DNA from: Cladophialophora immunda
Taxonomy: Eukaryota > Ascomycota > Eurotiomycetes > Chaetothyriales > Herpotrichiellaceae
Length of the DNA stretch: 64,000 nucleotides
Direction of reading: 5' to 3'
NCBI RefSeq assembly: GCF_000835495.1
Contig: NW_015622544.1
Coordinates: 887,704 to 951,703, forward strand
The position numbers and the translations under genes are program-made. Positions within the stretch are counted from its first letter, which is position 1. Each line of letters opens with the position of its first letter. Under the pieces are notes generated by a model. It was not told the origin of the DNA and made no database searches. It saw nothing but the letters and a program-made list of their open reading frames with translations. This document shows, piece after piece, positions 44,551 to 55,517 of this stretch.

Positions 44551-45379
44551 CTAGAGATCCATCTTCCCCAAACCGCTCAACTCCAATTCAGCCAGTGTCT
44601 CACCTCCGGTGTCGTTCTCGTCAACTCCGATATCTTCGCCGTTGGCGTTGGCATCCACATCCTCGAACCAGAGCCGCACGCTTCCGTACGAGATGCACAG
44701 TTCCTCTCCGGCCTTGATATCACGGAGTGCAATGTAGACAATGACTTCGGTCTCAGTGTTACGCTTCCAGCCCACGTTTTGATCCCGCGTTGAGTGGTTG
44801 AACATCGATCCAAGTCCCAGCGCAAGGGCTTGGGTCATGGTACGGCCTGATTCAGACGGCCAGTAGCTGCGAATGAGTGACTACAATAAGTATACCGCTT
44901 GGCCACATATGAACAAGGGGTCCAGACGGTCGGTGTATCGCTGACAGCATGGCTGAAGGATCGAGGCTTACTAGGTATAGTGCTGAAGGCAGGTGTGTTG
45001 CGTGTGTTTCTCAACCTCCTCCTCTGTGAATATCAGTACCGGGCTGACCTCCACTACTGTACCACGTGGGATATCCTGGGTCGCGAAGACGCCTCGGCCT
45101 AGGAATAACAAGAAGGAGATATGTTAGGATCAACTCGAGGTGGCTTTTTGGGAGGTTGGGGGGTGTTCGCAATGTGCTCCGTAGACCCTCGTTTGCACGG
45201 AGAGCGGGTCGTGGAGACCGATATGGGGAAGCAAACTCGTGATTCACTTACACGAGTGGCCGAGCCACGCAATTGATTTTCTATTGAGACCTACCCTTTG
45301 CTGTGTTCATGACAAGCACAAGGCCAGTCGTCCTGAGGAGGGGCTGATCTCCCTGGAGAACGGCGCCGTTGTCCGACAT
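44551..45379 (-). CDS. compact SET-domain protein
   Basis: Three exons, 45379-45295, 45098-44972 and 44866-44551, give 175 residues. The SET core is complete: GRGVFATQDIPRGTVVEVSPV (29-49) at the start, YYWPSESGRTM, then LGLGSMFNHS (87-96) with the NHS motif, NVGW, and the terminal IKAGEELCISYG (121-132) with the catalytic Tyr131. Splicing at both introns reproduces the family alignment exactly (HYTYYWPSE). No pre-SET or post-SET cysteines and no other domain are present. This small fungal SET class is presumed to be a lysine methyltransferase, but substrates are not known to me. The start at 45379 is chosen as the first in-frame ATG before the splice site; an additional upstream exon cannot be excluded. 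Confidence 0.8.
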
Positions 45380-46528
45380 CTGCAGAGGCTCACACACGAG
45401 AGGGGCCCAACAGAGGTGCGCCCTAAGACAAGAGAACTGAATAAGGGACCGAAATGGGCTAGATGTAAGTGGGAAGAATGTGTGAAGCCATACTCTCCGG
45501 CCGAGGGAAAAGTTGAGTGCTTCCGAAATAGGTAAAGCGCCAGATAGGGCATCAGGGCGGCGACAATAAATGACGTCAAAGAGCGGCATTACTTTTGTGC
45601 TCGGCCGCTTCAGACTCGAGCCTCGCTTCGTTCGACATCCTGGACCCCCAGACAGCACGAGTCCACCAAGGATGACGGTCAGTGCGCGACTTTTATGCTG
45701 CTGCCTAAGTCATCGTCTCCAACATTGCCGCCCCATGGATTACGCCAGACTTGCTGACGATAACAACCACCAGCGGTGTGTGTTGGAGCTGAATGCCTGA
45801 CACCGTGTGAACCTTCGAGATGACATTTGCAAACCCCTCAATCTTGGGCCGCAAGTGAGAGTAGACACTCTACAACAGCCTGAATGCCAGACACAGAAAA
45901 GAGATGGACACTTGAGCAACAGAGGTGCTGCGGGATTTAGCTCGCCTTCGTATTGTGTCGCATCGCACCGTTATAGCATAAGCTGGACATTCCAAGCAGC
46001 GTTTATCCTTCCGACCACTTCCGCTGCGCTTAAGGCCCCAGCACCAAGCCACCGACCACGCGATGAGACAGACAAATGGGAGCGCCCTCGGGCCGCAGCC
46101 TTGCCCAACAGCCTCATACGCTGATCTTCGTGGCAACCCGACTGGTCCGTTCCCTCGGGTGCTGACGCTTCCCCAGACTCTGAGTCTACGCAGTCGCGGC
46201 AACGAAATCGTCCGCGGCTGAAGTAAGTGAGCGATTTGACTATCCATCCAAGGAATAAAGACGTCATTGCGATATTCCTTGGGTGTGAGCTCGTGCATGA
46301 TGGCCGTCAGCATGAGTGCATAAGTAGAGGGTGGTTGTTCGCCTGAAACGGCCTGCCATTCCGGCATTTCAGTGTTCACATCTACCTCCAACAGAACTCC
46401 ATCTAGTCGATCCTCATAAGAGCCCATAAGAGAAGCGGTGTGCCACATCAAACCCGCCTTCTACACCCACATCTCTACCACGAGAACCCTGCAAAGAATC
46501 AAAAGGGAAAAAAGCTTAATCAATCACA
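45380..46528. other. intergenic with a possible leftward exon
   Basis: Upstream of the leftward SET gene and of the rightward 131-residue gene, so promoters for both lie here. A leftward frame starting at the ATG 46448 reads protein-like for about 80 codons (ALMLTAIMHELTPKEYRNDV and neighbouring residues) and then deteriorates; it could be the first exon of an unresolved gene divergent from the 131-residue gene. Confidence 0.35.
46214..46448 (-). CDS. possible first exon of an unrecognised protein
   Basis: From the ATG at 46448 about 78 codons have balanced composition and include EVDVNTEMPEWQAVSGEQPP and an amphipathic stretch YALMLTAIMHELTPKEYR. Beyond about 46214 the frame becomes Arg/Pro/Ser-rich and looks noncoding. 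No splice partner was found with confidence. Only 80 bases separate it from the start of the 131-residue gene on the opposite strand. Confidence 0.28.
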
Positions 46529-46924
46529 ATGGCCGAAGGATTCAACGGACAAGTGCTTATGGACCAGCCCGCCGGCACTGGCAATCGCCCTTACGCTGCC
46601 GAATCCTGGCTTGAACCATGGCTCATCAAGCACTCGGAATTTTATCGCAAGCACTTCACTCGCGACGGACGTCGGGAGAGCAAATCTACCAGACGCCACA
46701 GCGTTGTCACTGAAGGACTCGAGTCCAGGAAAAACTCGGTGGCTGCGCCCGAAGCCGACGCTGCTGCTACCACTACCCCAGAGACAGAAGGTACCTACGC
46801 CACCCCCGCTCCGGTTGAGCAACCAAGAGAAAGCGTCGACGTTGAAACTGCTGCCGAAGCTGTCGCCAAGAAGGACAGATTCAGCTCCTTGCGCCGGAGC
46901 GTTGGCTGGCTTCCACATCCATGA
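46529..46924 (+). CDS. small orphan protein, 131 residues
   Basis: One exon with a good start context (ACAATGGCC). The N-terminal half looks folded or conserved: RPYAAESWLEPWLIKHSEFYRKH is followed by a basic Arg/Ser stretch (DGRRESKSTRRHS). The second half is Ala/Thr/Glu/Pro-rich and disordered, and the tail DRFSSLRRSVGWLPHP is amphipathic and basic. The RRxS patches could be phosphorylation sites. I do not recognise a family. Confidence 0.65.
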   Translation: MAEGFNGQVLMDQPAGTGNRPYAAESWLEPWLIKHSEFYRKHFTRDGRRESKSTRRHSVVTEGLESRKNSVAAPEADAAATTTPETEGTYATPAPVEQPRESVDVETAAEAVAKKDRFSSLRRSVGWLPHP

Positions 46925-48273
46925 ATGAAGGGAACACAGAACGTGTCAGGCATATGTGGCTAGTTAATATCAGTCTCGAAGGATGATGGTGGATTGGCAT
47001 ATGGAGGGAGGAGCGGGAGCCTCAGGATGTACGATTGATACCCCAACTGAATTATTTGTGTACGTTTAAATGGTGCAGCACTTGCTTCGTTCCAAAGCTT
47101 CAACCCTAGAGATCTTGCTGTTGTCATGTTTGCAAGACTCCTTTCACCTCTTCTTTGTCCACTGGTCGAAAGAGCTTCTGTTGCGGTAGTGTGAGGTGGT
47201 TTCTTGTGCACCTACAATCGAAAGCATAGTATTTATTCGACAGCATGGTATTGGTCATCTAATGACGGACACATCAATCCTCTTCTAGCTTGAACCTTTT
47301 TGCCTGGTGATAATTTGGATCTGAACAACAATCGCTGGCCTCACTGATTGGTCGCGGGCTTACTCTATCAACCTAATACTCATTTGGTGTTCTTGATTCA
47401 TTCATCGCAAAGTTCGGCAGTTCTCGTAGTCCCTATGAGTGGTGCGAGGTACTCTGCCATCCCAGGCTTGAAGAGGCCTGAGAGTAGCTGAACTATAAAC
47501 GAAGCCATTGTTCTTGCATGACAAAAGCTTGCAACGCCGCCGATGCCGTTCACGGTACTCAAGTCCCGTCGGTGGGCTGGGGGGTGTTTTCTCGACCGAG
47601 AGCCTTGAGGCTTTTCGAGGGTGGGCTGCAATCCCGAAGGCGGATGACATTTGCAGTTGCTGGGCGGCTCCAAGCGCCTTAACCACTCGACCGAGAGAGA
47701 CTTTCACGTGCCTCGAAGCACTGAAAACACAAGCACGGCCAAATCAAGCCTCAGCCATGATGGGGAATGGGACACCGTGGCCAATCAGACGCCCGGGCCT
47801 GGCGATCGCGTCTTGCAAGCCACGCGTGGCATGTTTGGTGTGTGTGATAAAGCCAATGGGTAAAATTGCAGAAATGATCGAACTCAAGGCCAGACATTTT
47901 GTCAGCCGGTGATGGTGGAAAGGCGCCGGACGTCGACCTGGTAGAGGCTGACGATGCATACGAGTCCTCCAGCCTGCCGGGCTCGACTACATATACTCCG
48001 TCCAAGACCACGGCGTCATCCTGGTGGCCCTCACTCACCGGCAAACTATTGTCTTACATCTCATCTCGCACCCAGCCCGGGGCCCAATTGCACCATTCAG
48101 CCTCCAACAAACCCCTGACTCCACCACCATCTCATAGTCCGACTGCGCTTCTCCGGGCGGGCGACTGACTTTTTTTTATATTTATCAACCATCCCTCCAG
48201 CCTGTCCTCACCGTCGGCACCACCTCGTCTTATCGTCCTCCCTCGACTCCCTTGACAGGTCTCAACCGACACC
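46925..48273. other. intergenic, 1.35 kb, with a tRNA-like relic
   Basis: Between two rightward genes. Apart from the tRNA-like relic near 47.65 kb no supported gene is seen. The final 250 bases before 48274 (CT/CA-rich, with a T7 run near 48170) are the presumed promoter and leader of the flavoprotein gene. Confidence 0.4.
47611..47694 (-). pseudogene. tRNA-like relic (Leu/Ser class)
   Basis: On the minus strand GGTCGAGTGGTTAAGGCGC matches the A-box/D-arm of long-variable-arm tRNAs (Leu or Ser). Downstream ATCCGCCTTCGGGAT forms a hairpin like a variable arm and is followed by TGCAG, as in the 5' half of a T stem. But the expected GTTCGAATCC B box is absent and the anticodon and acceptor stems do not pair. 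I read it as a decayed tRNA copy. A 12-base direct repeat (ctcgaccgagag) occurs at 47591 and 47686, flanking it. Confidence 0.4.
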
Positions 48274-49482
48274 ATGTCCACTCACACCATCGTCATTATC
48301 GGCGCGTCCTTCGCGGGGCTCAACGTTGCCCATAGCCTGCTGAAGACTGTCCTTCCTCAACTGGCTACCAGTGAGAAAAAGGCCTACAAGGTCGTCCAGA
48401 TCGCCCCAAACGACGAGTTCTACTGGAAGATCGGTGCCCCTCGAGTCATCGGAAACCCACAGTCGCTGCCGCTTGAGAAGGCCCTCATCCCCATTGCCCC
48501 CGGCTTCAAGGCCTACTCGAAAGAGCAATACGAATTCATCCAAGCCCATGCCACCTCGATCGACCCTTCGAGCCAAACTGTTCACACAAGTACTTCGAAT
48601 GCTGTTCACTACGACTCCCTCGTCATTGCTTCCGGCACCAGCTTTGCCACCAGCCTGTGGTCTGTTTCGGACGGTTCTGAGCCTCTGAAGGCCGCAATCG
48701 CCGAGATTCACAAAAAGCTCCCAGATGCACAATCCATCCTGATTGCCGGCGGAGGCGCTGCAGGTGTGGAGACTGCAGGCGAGTTGGGAGAGGTGTACGG
48801 AAAGAAGAAGGAAATCACACTTTTGTCTGGAAGCACCTCCCTGCTTCCCAGACTTCACAACAAGAAAATGGGTCAGGATGCCCAGTCCCGGCTCGAGAAG
48901 ATGGGAGTCAAGGTTGTCAACGACAGCGTCCGAGTTGTGGAGCACACCACACAAGATGGAAAGGAAGTCTTGAAGTTGAGCAATGGAGAAACCAAGACGG
49001 TCGACATCTATATCGAGGCTACTGGCGACAAGCCAAACAGCAAATTTGTCCCCCAGGAGTGGTTGGACGATGCGCAAAGGGTCAAGACGGACCCTCATAC
49101 TCTCCGTTTGGATGTTCCCGGTGTCACAGGCGTTTACTGTATTGGAAGCGTCGCCAGCTATGCGGATGGCTCTATCCTCGACATCAAGTTCGCAGCACCG
49201 GCCGTCTTGGAAAGCATCAAGTTGGATCTTCAAGGCAAAGGTGAGTTGTCCTGGATTTTCCCCCTCATGCTTACTTCTGCTGACAAGTCTTCAAAAGGTG
49301 GCCCTCGTACCAACAAAATCTACAAGAAAATCACCAGCGACATGCAATTCGTCCCCATTGGTTCTCAAGGAGGCGTTGGCGTCGTCTTCGGCTTCAAGCT
49401 TCCCAGCTTCCTGGTCAAGATGGCCAAAGCCAAGGACTTCATGATCGGCCAAGCTCTCAAGACCGTCGAAGGCACTGCTTGA
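48274..49482 (+). CDS. AIF2/AMID-like FAD-dependent NAD(P)H oxidoreductase
   Basis: Two exons, 48274-49240 and 49298-49482, give 383 residues. The intron 49241-49297 (GTGAGT...AAAAG, GCTGAC branch) is 57 bases and contains no in-frame stop, so the unspliced frame also reads through. The FAD-binding Rossmann motif is VIIGASFAGLNVA (GxxxxG 10-15) at the N terminus and the NAD(P)H-binding motif is IAGGGAAGVETAGELGE (159-164). TGDKPNSKFVP and GVYCIGSVAS are the later pyridine-nucleotide-disulphide oxidoreductase blocks. The family includes human AIFM2/FSP1 and fungal AMID-like proteins that reduce quinones. No targeting sequence is visible; a hydrophobic C terminus may attach to membrane. Confidence 0.88.
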   Translation: MSTHTIVIIGASFAGLNVAHSLLKTVLPQLATSEKKAYKVVQIAPNDEFYWKIGAPRVIGNPQSLPLEKALIPIAPGFKAYSKEQYEFIQAHATSIDPSSQTVHTSTSNAVHYDSLVIASGTSFATSLWSVSDGSEPLKAAIAEIHKKLPDAQSILIAGGGAAGVETAGELGEVYGKKKEITLLSGSTSLLPRLHNKKMGQDAQSRLEKMGVKVVNDSVRVVEHTTQDGKEVLKLSNGETKTVDIYIEATGDKPNSKFVPQEWLDDAQRVKTDPHTLRLDVPGVTGVYCIGSVASYADGSILDIKFAAPAVLESIKLDLQGKGELSWIFPLMLTSADKSSKGGPRTNKIYKKITSDMQFVPIGSQGGVGVVFGFKLPSFLVKMAKAKDFMIGQALKTVEGTA

Positions 49483-50015
49483 TTGCTGAGAGGCATCGGT
49501 AGACCCTTGCGGCATCGTGTTTTTGTGTTGTTTGAGTTTCAATAGAGATACCCGGTCTTACTGTCAAGCGGCTGCGCAACAGGGCGTCTGCTTGAGTTAG
49601 GATGAATTTGCATAGAAGACAGCGAGACTACATAGTAATTATTGCATCAACCAGCAATTGGACAAACCGAGTATCAGCAATCTCGATCGTAGTCTATGGA
49701 GCCAAAGCGCAATGGATCGGAAAGATTAGGATGTGGAAATTCCCCAGCGCTGGCTCGATGGCGAGATTTCCCGGTGCTCTACTTTGAGAACACTTCCGAT
49801 GAATTTGCCGTCTTCCACCAATGATCGCCTTCCCGACGATTTCCCAGCCAATTGCTCTCCCAGTGCTGAGTACAATTGCTTCCGCGAGGTCGAGGCGGCG
49901 TTTTGATTGCGGTGCGCTTTTCTACTTATTTAATAGATCACAGACCGGATCTTGCCTCTGTCTCAATTGAAGTGGCCATTCTCTCTTCGCCTGTCTGGTT
50001 GTTGCAAACGGCAAA
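49483..50015. promoter_or_regulatory. intergenic, presumed fumarase promoter
   Basis: About 530 bases between two rightward genes. The 100 bases before 50016 are the likely leader of the fumarase gene. No specific regulatory motif was recognised. Confidence 0.35.
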
Positions 50016-51738
50016 ATGCTGGGGCGGGTGTCTGTAGCTGCGAAACCCTCAGCATCAGTAACCAAGCTCTTTCCCTGCGTTACTGTGCGGAGTAGTTGCT
50101 TGAAAGCTGCTTCCCAACGAAACTTCTCTTCCTCCCTCTCTCAGACTTCACGAAGGACAACTCCCATATCCCCTCGAGCTTCCTCAGACTGTTACCGAGC
50201 GTTCAGCAGCACAGCAAGAATGTCCGCATCCACAAGAACCGAAACGGATGCGTTCGGACCCATCGAGGTCCCCTCAGACAAGTACTGGGGTGCTCAGACG
50301 CAAAGATCGTTGGGCAATTTCAAGATCAACCAGCCTCAAGATCGAATGCCGGAAGGCGTTGTGCGAGCGTTTGGTATCCTGAAAGGGGCTGCTGCGACGG
50401 TGAACATGAGATATGGCCTTGGTATACACTCCCGACAAGCCTGCAGCAAAGCATAGCGTTGACCAAGAGACAGATCCCAAGGTTGGAGAGGCCATCCAGC
50501 AAGCTGCTGCCGAAGTCGCTTCCCTGAAGCTGATCGACCACTTCCCTCTCGTCGTCTGGCAAACCGGTTCTGGCACACAGTCCAACATGAACGCAAATGA
50601 GGTCATCTCCAACCGTGCAATCGAGATTCTGGGGGGCCAGATGGGTAGCAAGAAGCCTGTCCATCCCAACGATCATGTCAATATGTCTGCTAGCTCCAAT
50701 GACTCCTTCCCTACGGTCATGCACATTGCAGCTGTTCTTGACTTTGAGCAGAGACTCATTCCTGCTCTCAACAACCTGCGGGAGGCACTCCAGAAGAAGG
50801 TGGAAGCATTCGACAAGATCATTAAGATTGGCAGGACACATCTGCAAGACGCTACACCCTTGACGCTTGGCCAAGAGTTCAGCGGATACGTGGCTCAGCT
50901 TGATCGAAACCTTGAGAGGATCCAAGCATCCCTCCCCCATCTACGGCAATTGGCCCAGGGCGGTACCGCTGTTGGTACCGGTCTCAACACATTCAAGGGC
51001 TTCGCGGAGGGGGTTGCTGAAGAGGTGACCAAAATGACCGGAACGGAATTTGTGACTGCTCCCAATAAATTCGAGGTTTTGGCTGCCCACGATAGCATCG
51101 TCGAAGCTTCAGGGACACTGAACACCCTTGCCTGCAGTCTCTTCAAGATTGCGCAGGATATAAGATACCTTGGCTCAGGACCTCGCTGTGGCCTAGGAGA
51201 GTTGGTCCTCCCAGAAAATGAACCCGGCAGCAGCATTATGCCCGGAAAAGTCAACCCCACTCAATGCGAGGCTATGACTATGGTTGCTGCCCAGGTCATG
51301 GGAAATCACACTGCTGCAACAATTGGCGGCATGAACGGTCAATTCGAACTGAACGTGTTCAAACCCCTGTTGATCCGAAATCTCCTCCACAGCAGCAGGA
51401 TTCTGTCGGATGCAATGAATGGATTTGTCGAGCATCTCGTCGATGGTCTGAAGGCCGACGAAAAGAGAATTGCCACACTTCTCCACGAAAGGTATGTGTC
51501 ATGGTTTCTCCCTTGCGAGTACAAACTGTCCCGTTACTTACTTCTGCTCAGTCTCATGCTCGTTACCTGCCTCAACCCCGTCATTGGTTACGACATGGCC
51601 TCCAAGGTCGCGAAGAACGCGCATAAGAAGGGCTTAACTCTGAAACAGTCGGCTATGGAATTGAAGGCTCTCTCCGAGGAGGACTTTGATAAATACGTCC
51701 GACCCGAGCTCATGCTTGCACCGAAGGAGAAGAAGTGA
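50016..51738 (+). CDS. FUM1: fumarate hydratase, class II (mitochondrial and possibly cytosolic)
   Basis: Three exons, 50016-50421, 50474-51491 and 51552-51738, give 536 residues. The enzyme interconverts fumarate and malate in the TCA cycle. The first 68 residues are Ser/Arg-rich with no acidic run, a typical targeting sequence, and the family homology starts at [22 protein letters not shown]. Class II marks are all present: [40 protein letters not shown], and the signature [16 protein letters not shown]. Splicing joins MRYGL-DPKVGEA and [14 protein letters not shown], both family-typical. A second Met (M69, 50220) sits just before the homology and could start a cytosolic form; fungi often make both from one gene. 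Confidence 0.96.
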
Positions 51739-52622
51739 TCCGACCCTTTCCACAAATCTGGAGCATCGCATCGGTGATGCACTGGTCGGTGGTACAGATG
51801 GTCCCTTTGAGCATCTTAATGTCTCAAGATTCATGTTTGTACAGTTAGCGGTCCAGGATTCTCTGCACATCAAGCTCGCCCTGGTTCGAGTGTGTTGTAC
51901 AAAATTCACGAAATTTCTTCCAAGACCTCGATCTACATGAATGTCGAAGAGAAAGCTGCTTGAACTGCTTTAAATTTGACATTTTGAATCCACCCAATGA
52001 GCCATGATCCTACCCAGCCCTGCCCTTCGCCTCTGTGGATATAAATCCGTGCTTGGTCTTCCTCCATCGCCTCAAATTCCTTCTCTCAATTAGGCATCAT
52101 TCCCTTACATAGTCTAGATATGCTGTGCACCTCAGCTTTTTGTGTCTTAGCTAGAAGTGGTAGAGAGCTTGTCAGGTCTCCTTGTCGTGGCCACTCTATA
52201 TTTGTATCACAATTCGCGAAAAAACACGGGAGACCTGTCGCTTTCATGGCAAGAGAGCCCTGGCTATCAAGGTAGAGGTCAGTTTAGGAAGACAACAAGC
52301 CTTTGCAAGCAGATAACCGGACATGCCTTCAGCAGTACCGAGTATGGTCGGTAAAGAGCGGGATATAGCCGATAAACGCCAAGAGATTTCCCGGATAATA
52401 GAGTTTTTCCGGGTGGCTAAGCCATTCCTGGACTGTCGCGCTTATCCCATCTTCGGCATTTGCGGTTGAACTGCTTCCCACGGTGGCTGGCAGCTCGAGT
52501 CGCTTCTCCGCTTTCCACCAAAGTCGTCTCCCGGCCGACTTCATCTTCCCCTCTCTCTCCATGAGGGGCTCCATCTCCACACCTAGCATCAGAGCCAGAA
52601 AGACACGAGGCTTCAGGAAGCT
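51739..52622. other. intergenic, about 880 bases
   Basis: Between fumarase and the rightward C2H2 regulator gene; presumed promoter and leader of the latter. No supported gene. Short ORFs are fortuitous. Confidence 0.4.
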
Positions 52623-55517
52623 ATGGACACAACACAGTCAACTGGCGGCGGTGGCAGAGTCAAAAGGAAGCAGTCGGGCAACAAGACCAAGACGCTGCCG
52701 TGCCCGCACTGCCAGCGACTCTTTGCTCGTCTAGTAAGTCATCCCCCATCTACCACCTTCAGCTCGCATGGAGATCAATGGGCAGTCGAACCGCAGAGGG
52801 CTGACGAGAAAATTTGTCGCAACTAGGAACACCTTCAACGGCACATTCGCACCCATACCAAAGAGAAACCCTTCGTCTGCGAGATTTGCTCCAAGACCTT
52901 TGCGCGCAGTGACCTGCTGGTGCGTCACGAGAGACTCGTCCATCCAGGCGAGGAAGAGCAGCATACCACGCGGAAGTCACACAAACACCATCTTCAAAAT
53001 GCCAACGCGGCAAAGGAGGCCGCAGCCCGGGTGCAGGCACAGCATGGGGCTGCGAATCATTCCGACCCCATGGACATCGCGCCACAACAGAATCAGGCCT
53101 TGCTGTCACCTCAGGCTCCGCACGAAGGGAGAGGGATGATGGATATGCTGGATCCGCAGCTGATGCAACCCGCCAACGGGATCAACTCGGTCGATGGGCT
53201 GTCTGCGCATCAGTCATCCGTCATCAACGCGCCTTCGCTCGATCCGTCCTGGGGCTACGACTTGAATCTGCTGTCTCACGCCGCGAGCCATGTCGCGTCT
53301 AGTGGTCAGGATCACTACATGTCTGGCTTGCCACAAGTCACGCAAGAACAGCTCCACGAGCCCTTGCAACAGATAATGCCGGCGGTGACAGAAGGGCAAT
53401 ACCAGCCTAGAATGCTGACCGAGGGATATGGGCAGTCGACTTCGATGTTCGAACCTCCCGACCTCGGCGATCCAATGCAAGACTTCACCGTCTTCCTCGA
53501 TAGTGTTGGCCTTTCATCCGAATGGTACGCGAATATGTTTGGTAATGATCAGGTTGATACTTACAACTCACCCGCCGAGTTGAGAGGCGATCACTTGAAC
53601 ATATCAAGGCCTCAATTGAACGGTGAGCATCCCGCCGATAGCAAACTTGGTATTCCTCAAGAAGAGACGAGTACATTTTCGCGATTTGGATCAAGACTGC
53701 CGTCCCTTCAACCAGAATCCAGAGATTCTGACTTCACTCGGCCAGACCCTCCACGAAGTACGGTCGAAGAAGCCGAGGCCAAAGTGGTCAGGACAACCTG
53801 GGACGTCTCCGACTCGGACCGATCCATCTTTGCCTCTAAACTTGCCGCGTTCGACAATGTCATGCCCAAAGGTTTTATTCCTCCGTCAAGGCATTCCCTC
53901 TCGAGATATCTGGCAGGTTATGTCAATGGCTTCCACGAACACCTTCCCTTCATCCATGTGCCAACTCTGCAAGTCGCAGGTAGTGCTCCAGAGCTTGTTC
54001 TGGCACTGGCCGCCGTGGGAGCGCAGTATCGATTTGAGAATAGCCGGGGAATAGAACTGTTCTATGCCGCAAAAGCCGTCGTGTTAGAACAGATAAGGCG
54101 CCGTGATGAGTCCTCGACGACCCACTTGTGGAACAGACCTCGAACAGGATCAATGGCTCAGTCGCCCGGAGGGGGTTTCACAAATCAAAGTCATTCGAGC
54201 AGTCCATTCCAACAAATATCTCCCGAAGACGCACCTCCTGCAGATAGCAGAGAGCAAATGGACTCGATACAAGCGCTTCTACTGCTGACTGCCTTTGCCA
54301 CGTGGGAGAGGCACACCGAACTGCTGCGTGAGGCACTGGCATTCCAAAGCATTCTAGCACGGCTTGTGCGAGAAGCCGGCCTTACAAGCCCGGAAATCAT
54401 GCAGTCGCCGGAGGAGCTGACTTGGGAGGACTGGATCAAGATCGAGGGCGAAAAGCGGACCAAGCTAATTGTTTATTGCTTCTTCAATCTGCATTCAATC
54501 ACGTGGAACGTCCCTCCGCTCATCCTCAACTCCGAAATCAAGCTCAACTTGCCCGACCCTGCCAACGAGTGGAAAGCCACCAGCGCCGAACAGTGGAAGA
54601 AATTGCGACAAGTGAATGCGGCACCGCAGATGCCCTTCCAGACTGCATTCTCTCGGCTGTTTACCAAGCAGAATCAAGCCACTGCGACTCCAATCTCCCC
54701 GCTGGGCAACTACATCCTTGTCCACGCACTCATTCAGCAGATCTTCTTTGCACGACAACTCTCGCTGGCTTGGCCCGGCGTAGCAGGATCGAGTTTGCGC
54801 ATGGAAGACATTACCGTCCTCGACATGGGCCTCTCGTCTTGGAAAGCAGGTTGGAAACGCGCTCCCGAGTCCAGTCTGGATCCTCAGAATCCGAACGGAC
54901 CAGTTGCCTTTACCTCGACCGCGCTTTTGGGGCTTGCTTACATTCGTCTACACGTCGACATGGGCCCGCTCCGCCATCTTGAGACTCGCGATGCTACACA
55001 GATTGCCACATCTCTGCTCAATACGCCTGACATCCGCCGCGACCCTCGACTGACGCCCGCCCTCCTACACTCTGCTCATGCGCTCTCCATCCCTGTCCGA
55101 TTGGGGATAGACTTTGTTGCACGCACACAGACCTTCTTCTGGTCAATTCAACATTCGTTGTGCAGTCTGGAATGTGCCTTCCTTCTCAGCAAATGGCTCT
55201 ACGTTCTCTCCGATCTCAAGAGCTCCGGCGGTGCCCCCGTCACCGAGCACGAAAGAAAGCTTTTGCTCTGGGTCCGGTCTCTCCTTGACGAAACGGAAAT
55301 GACCGTCCCATTGAACGGAGACGCGAATGACCATACCGTCTTGAACGAGTCGAGGGAGTTGTTGGATGACACCCAGAAGATGCGGCAGTTGAGTGTCGCG
55401 GTGGTAAGGGTCTGGAGTAAGACGTTCAAGGGGAACACGAGCTGGGCCATTGTGGATATGATTGGAAGCGCATTGGAGATTTACGCCGACATGTTAGAGG
55501 GTGAAATGGCACGGTAG
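52623..55517 (+). CDS. C2H2 zinc-finger plus fungal-specific transcription factor domain regulator
   Basis: Two exons, 52623-52733 and 52827-55517, give 933 residues. Two C2H2 fingers stand at the N terminus: C27/C30/H43/H47 and C55/C58/H71/H76, with the linker [15 protein letters not shown]; the intron splits finger one. The pair resembles the Adr1/AmdX type of DNA-binding region. Residues about 100-330 are Gln/Pro/Ser/His-rich. The fungal-specific transcription factor domain follows from about residue 355 ([27 protein letters not shown]) to about 700. This combination is common in filamentous fungi among regulators of carbon or nitrogen source use, development or metabolism; the actual targets cannot be read here. 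A basic stretch ([10 protein letters not shown]) before finger one may be a nuclear signal. Confidence 0.9.

Noticed and set aside
48262..49233. 323-codon leftward ORF
   Set aside because: Antisense shadow of the AMID-like flavoprotein gene; its open frame is explained by codon bias of the real gene.
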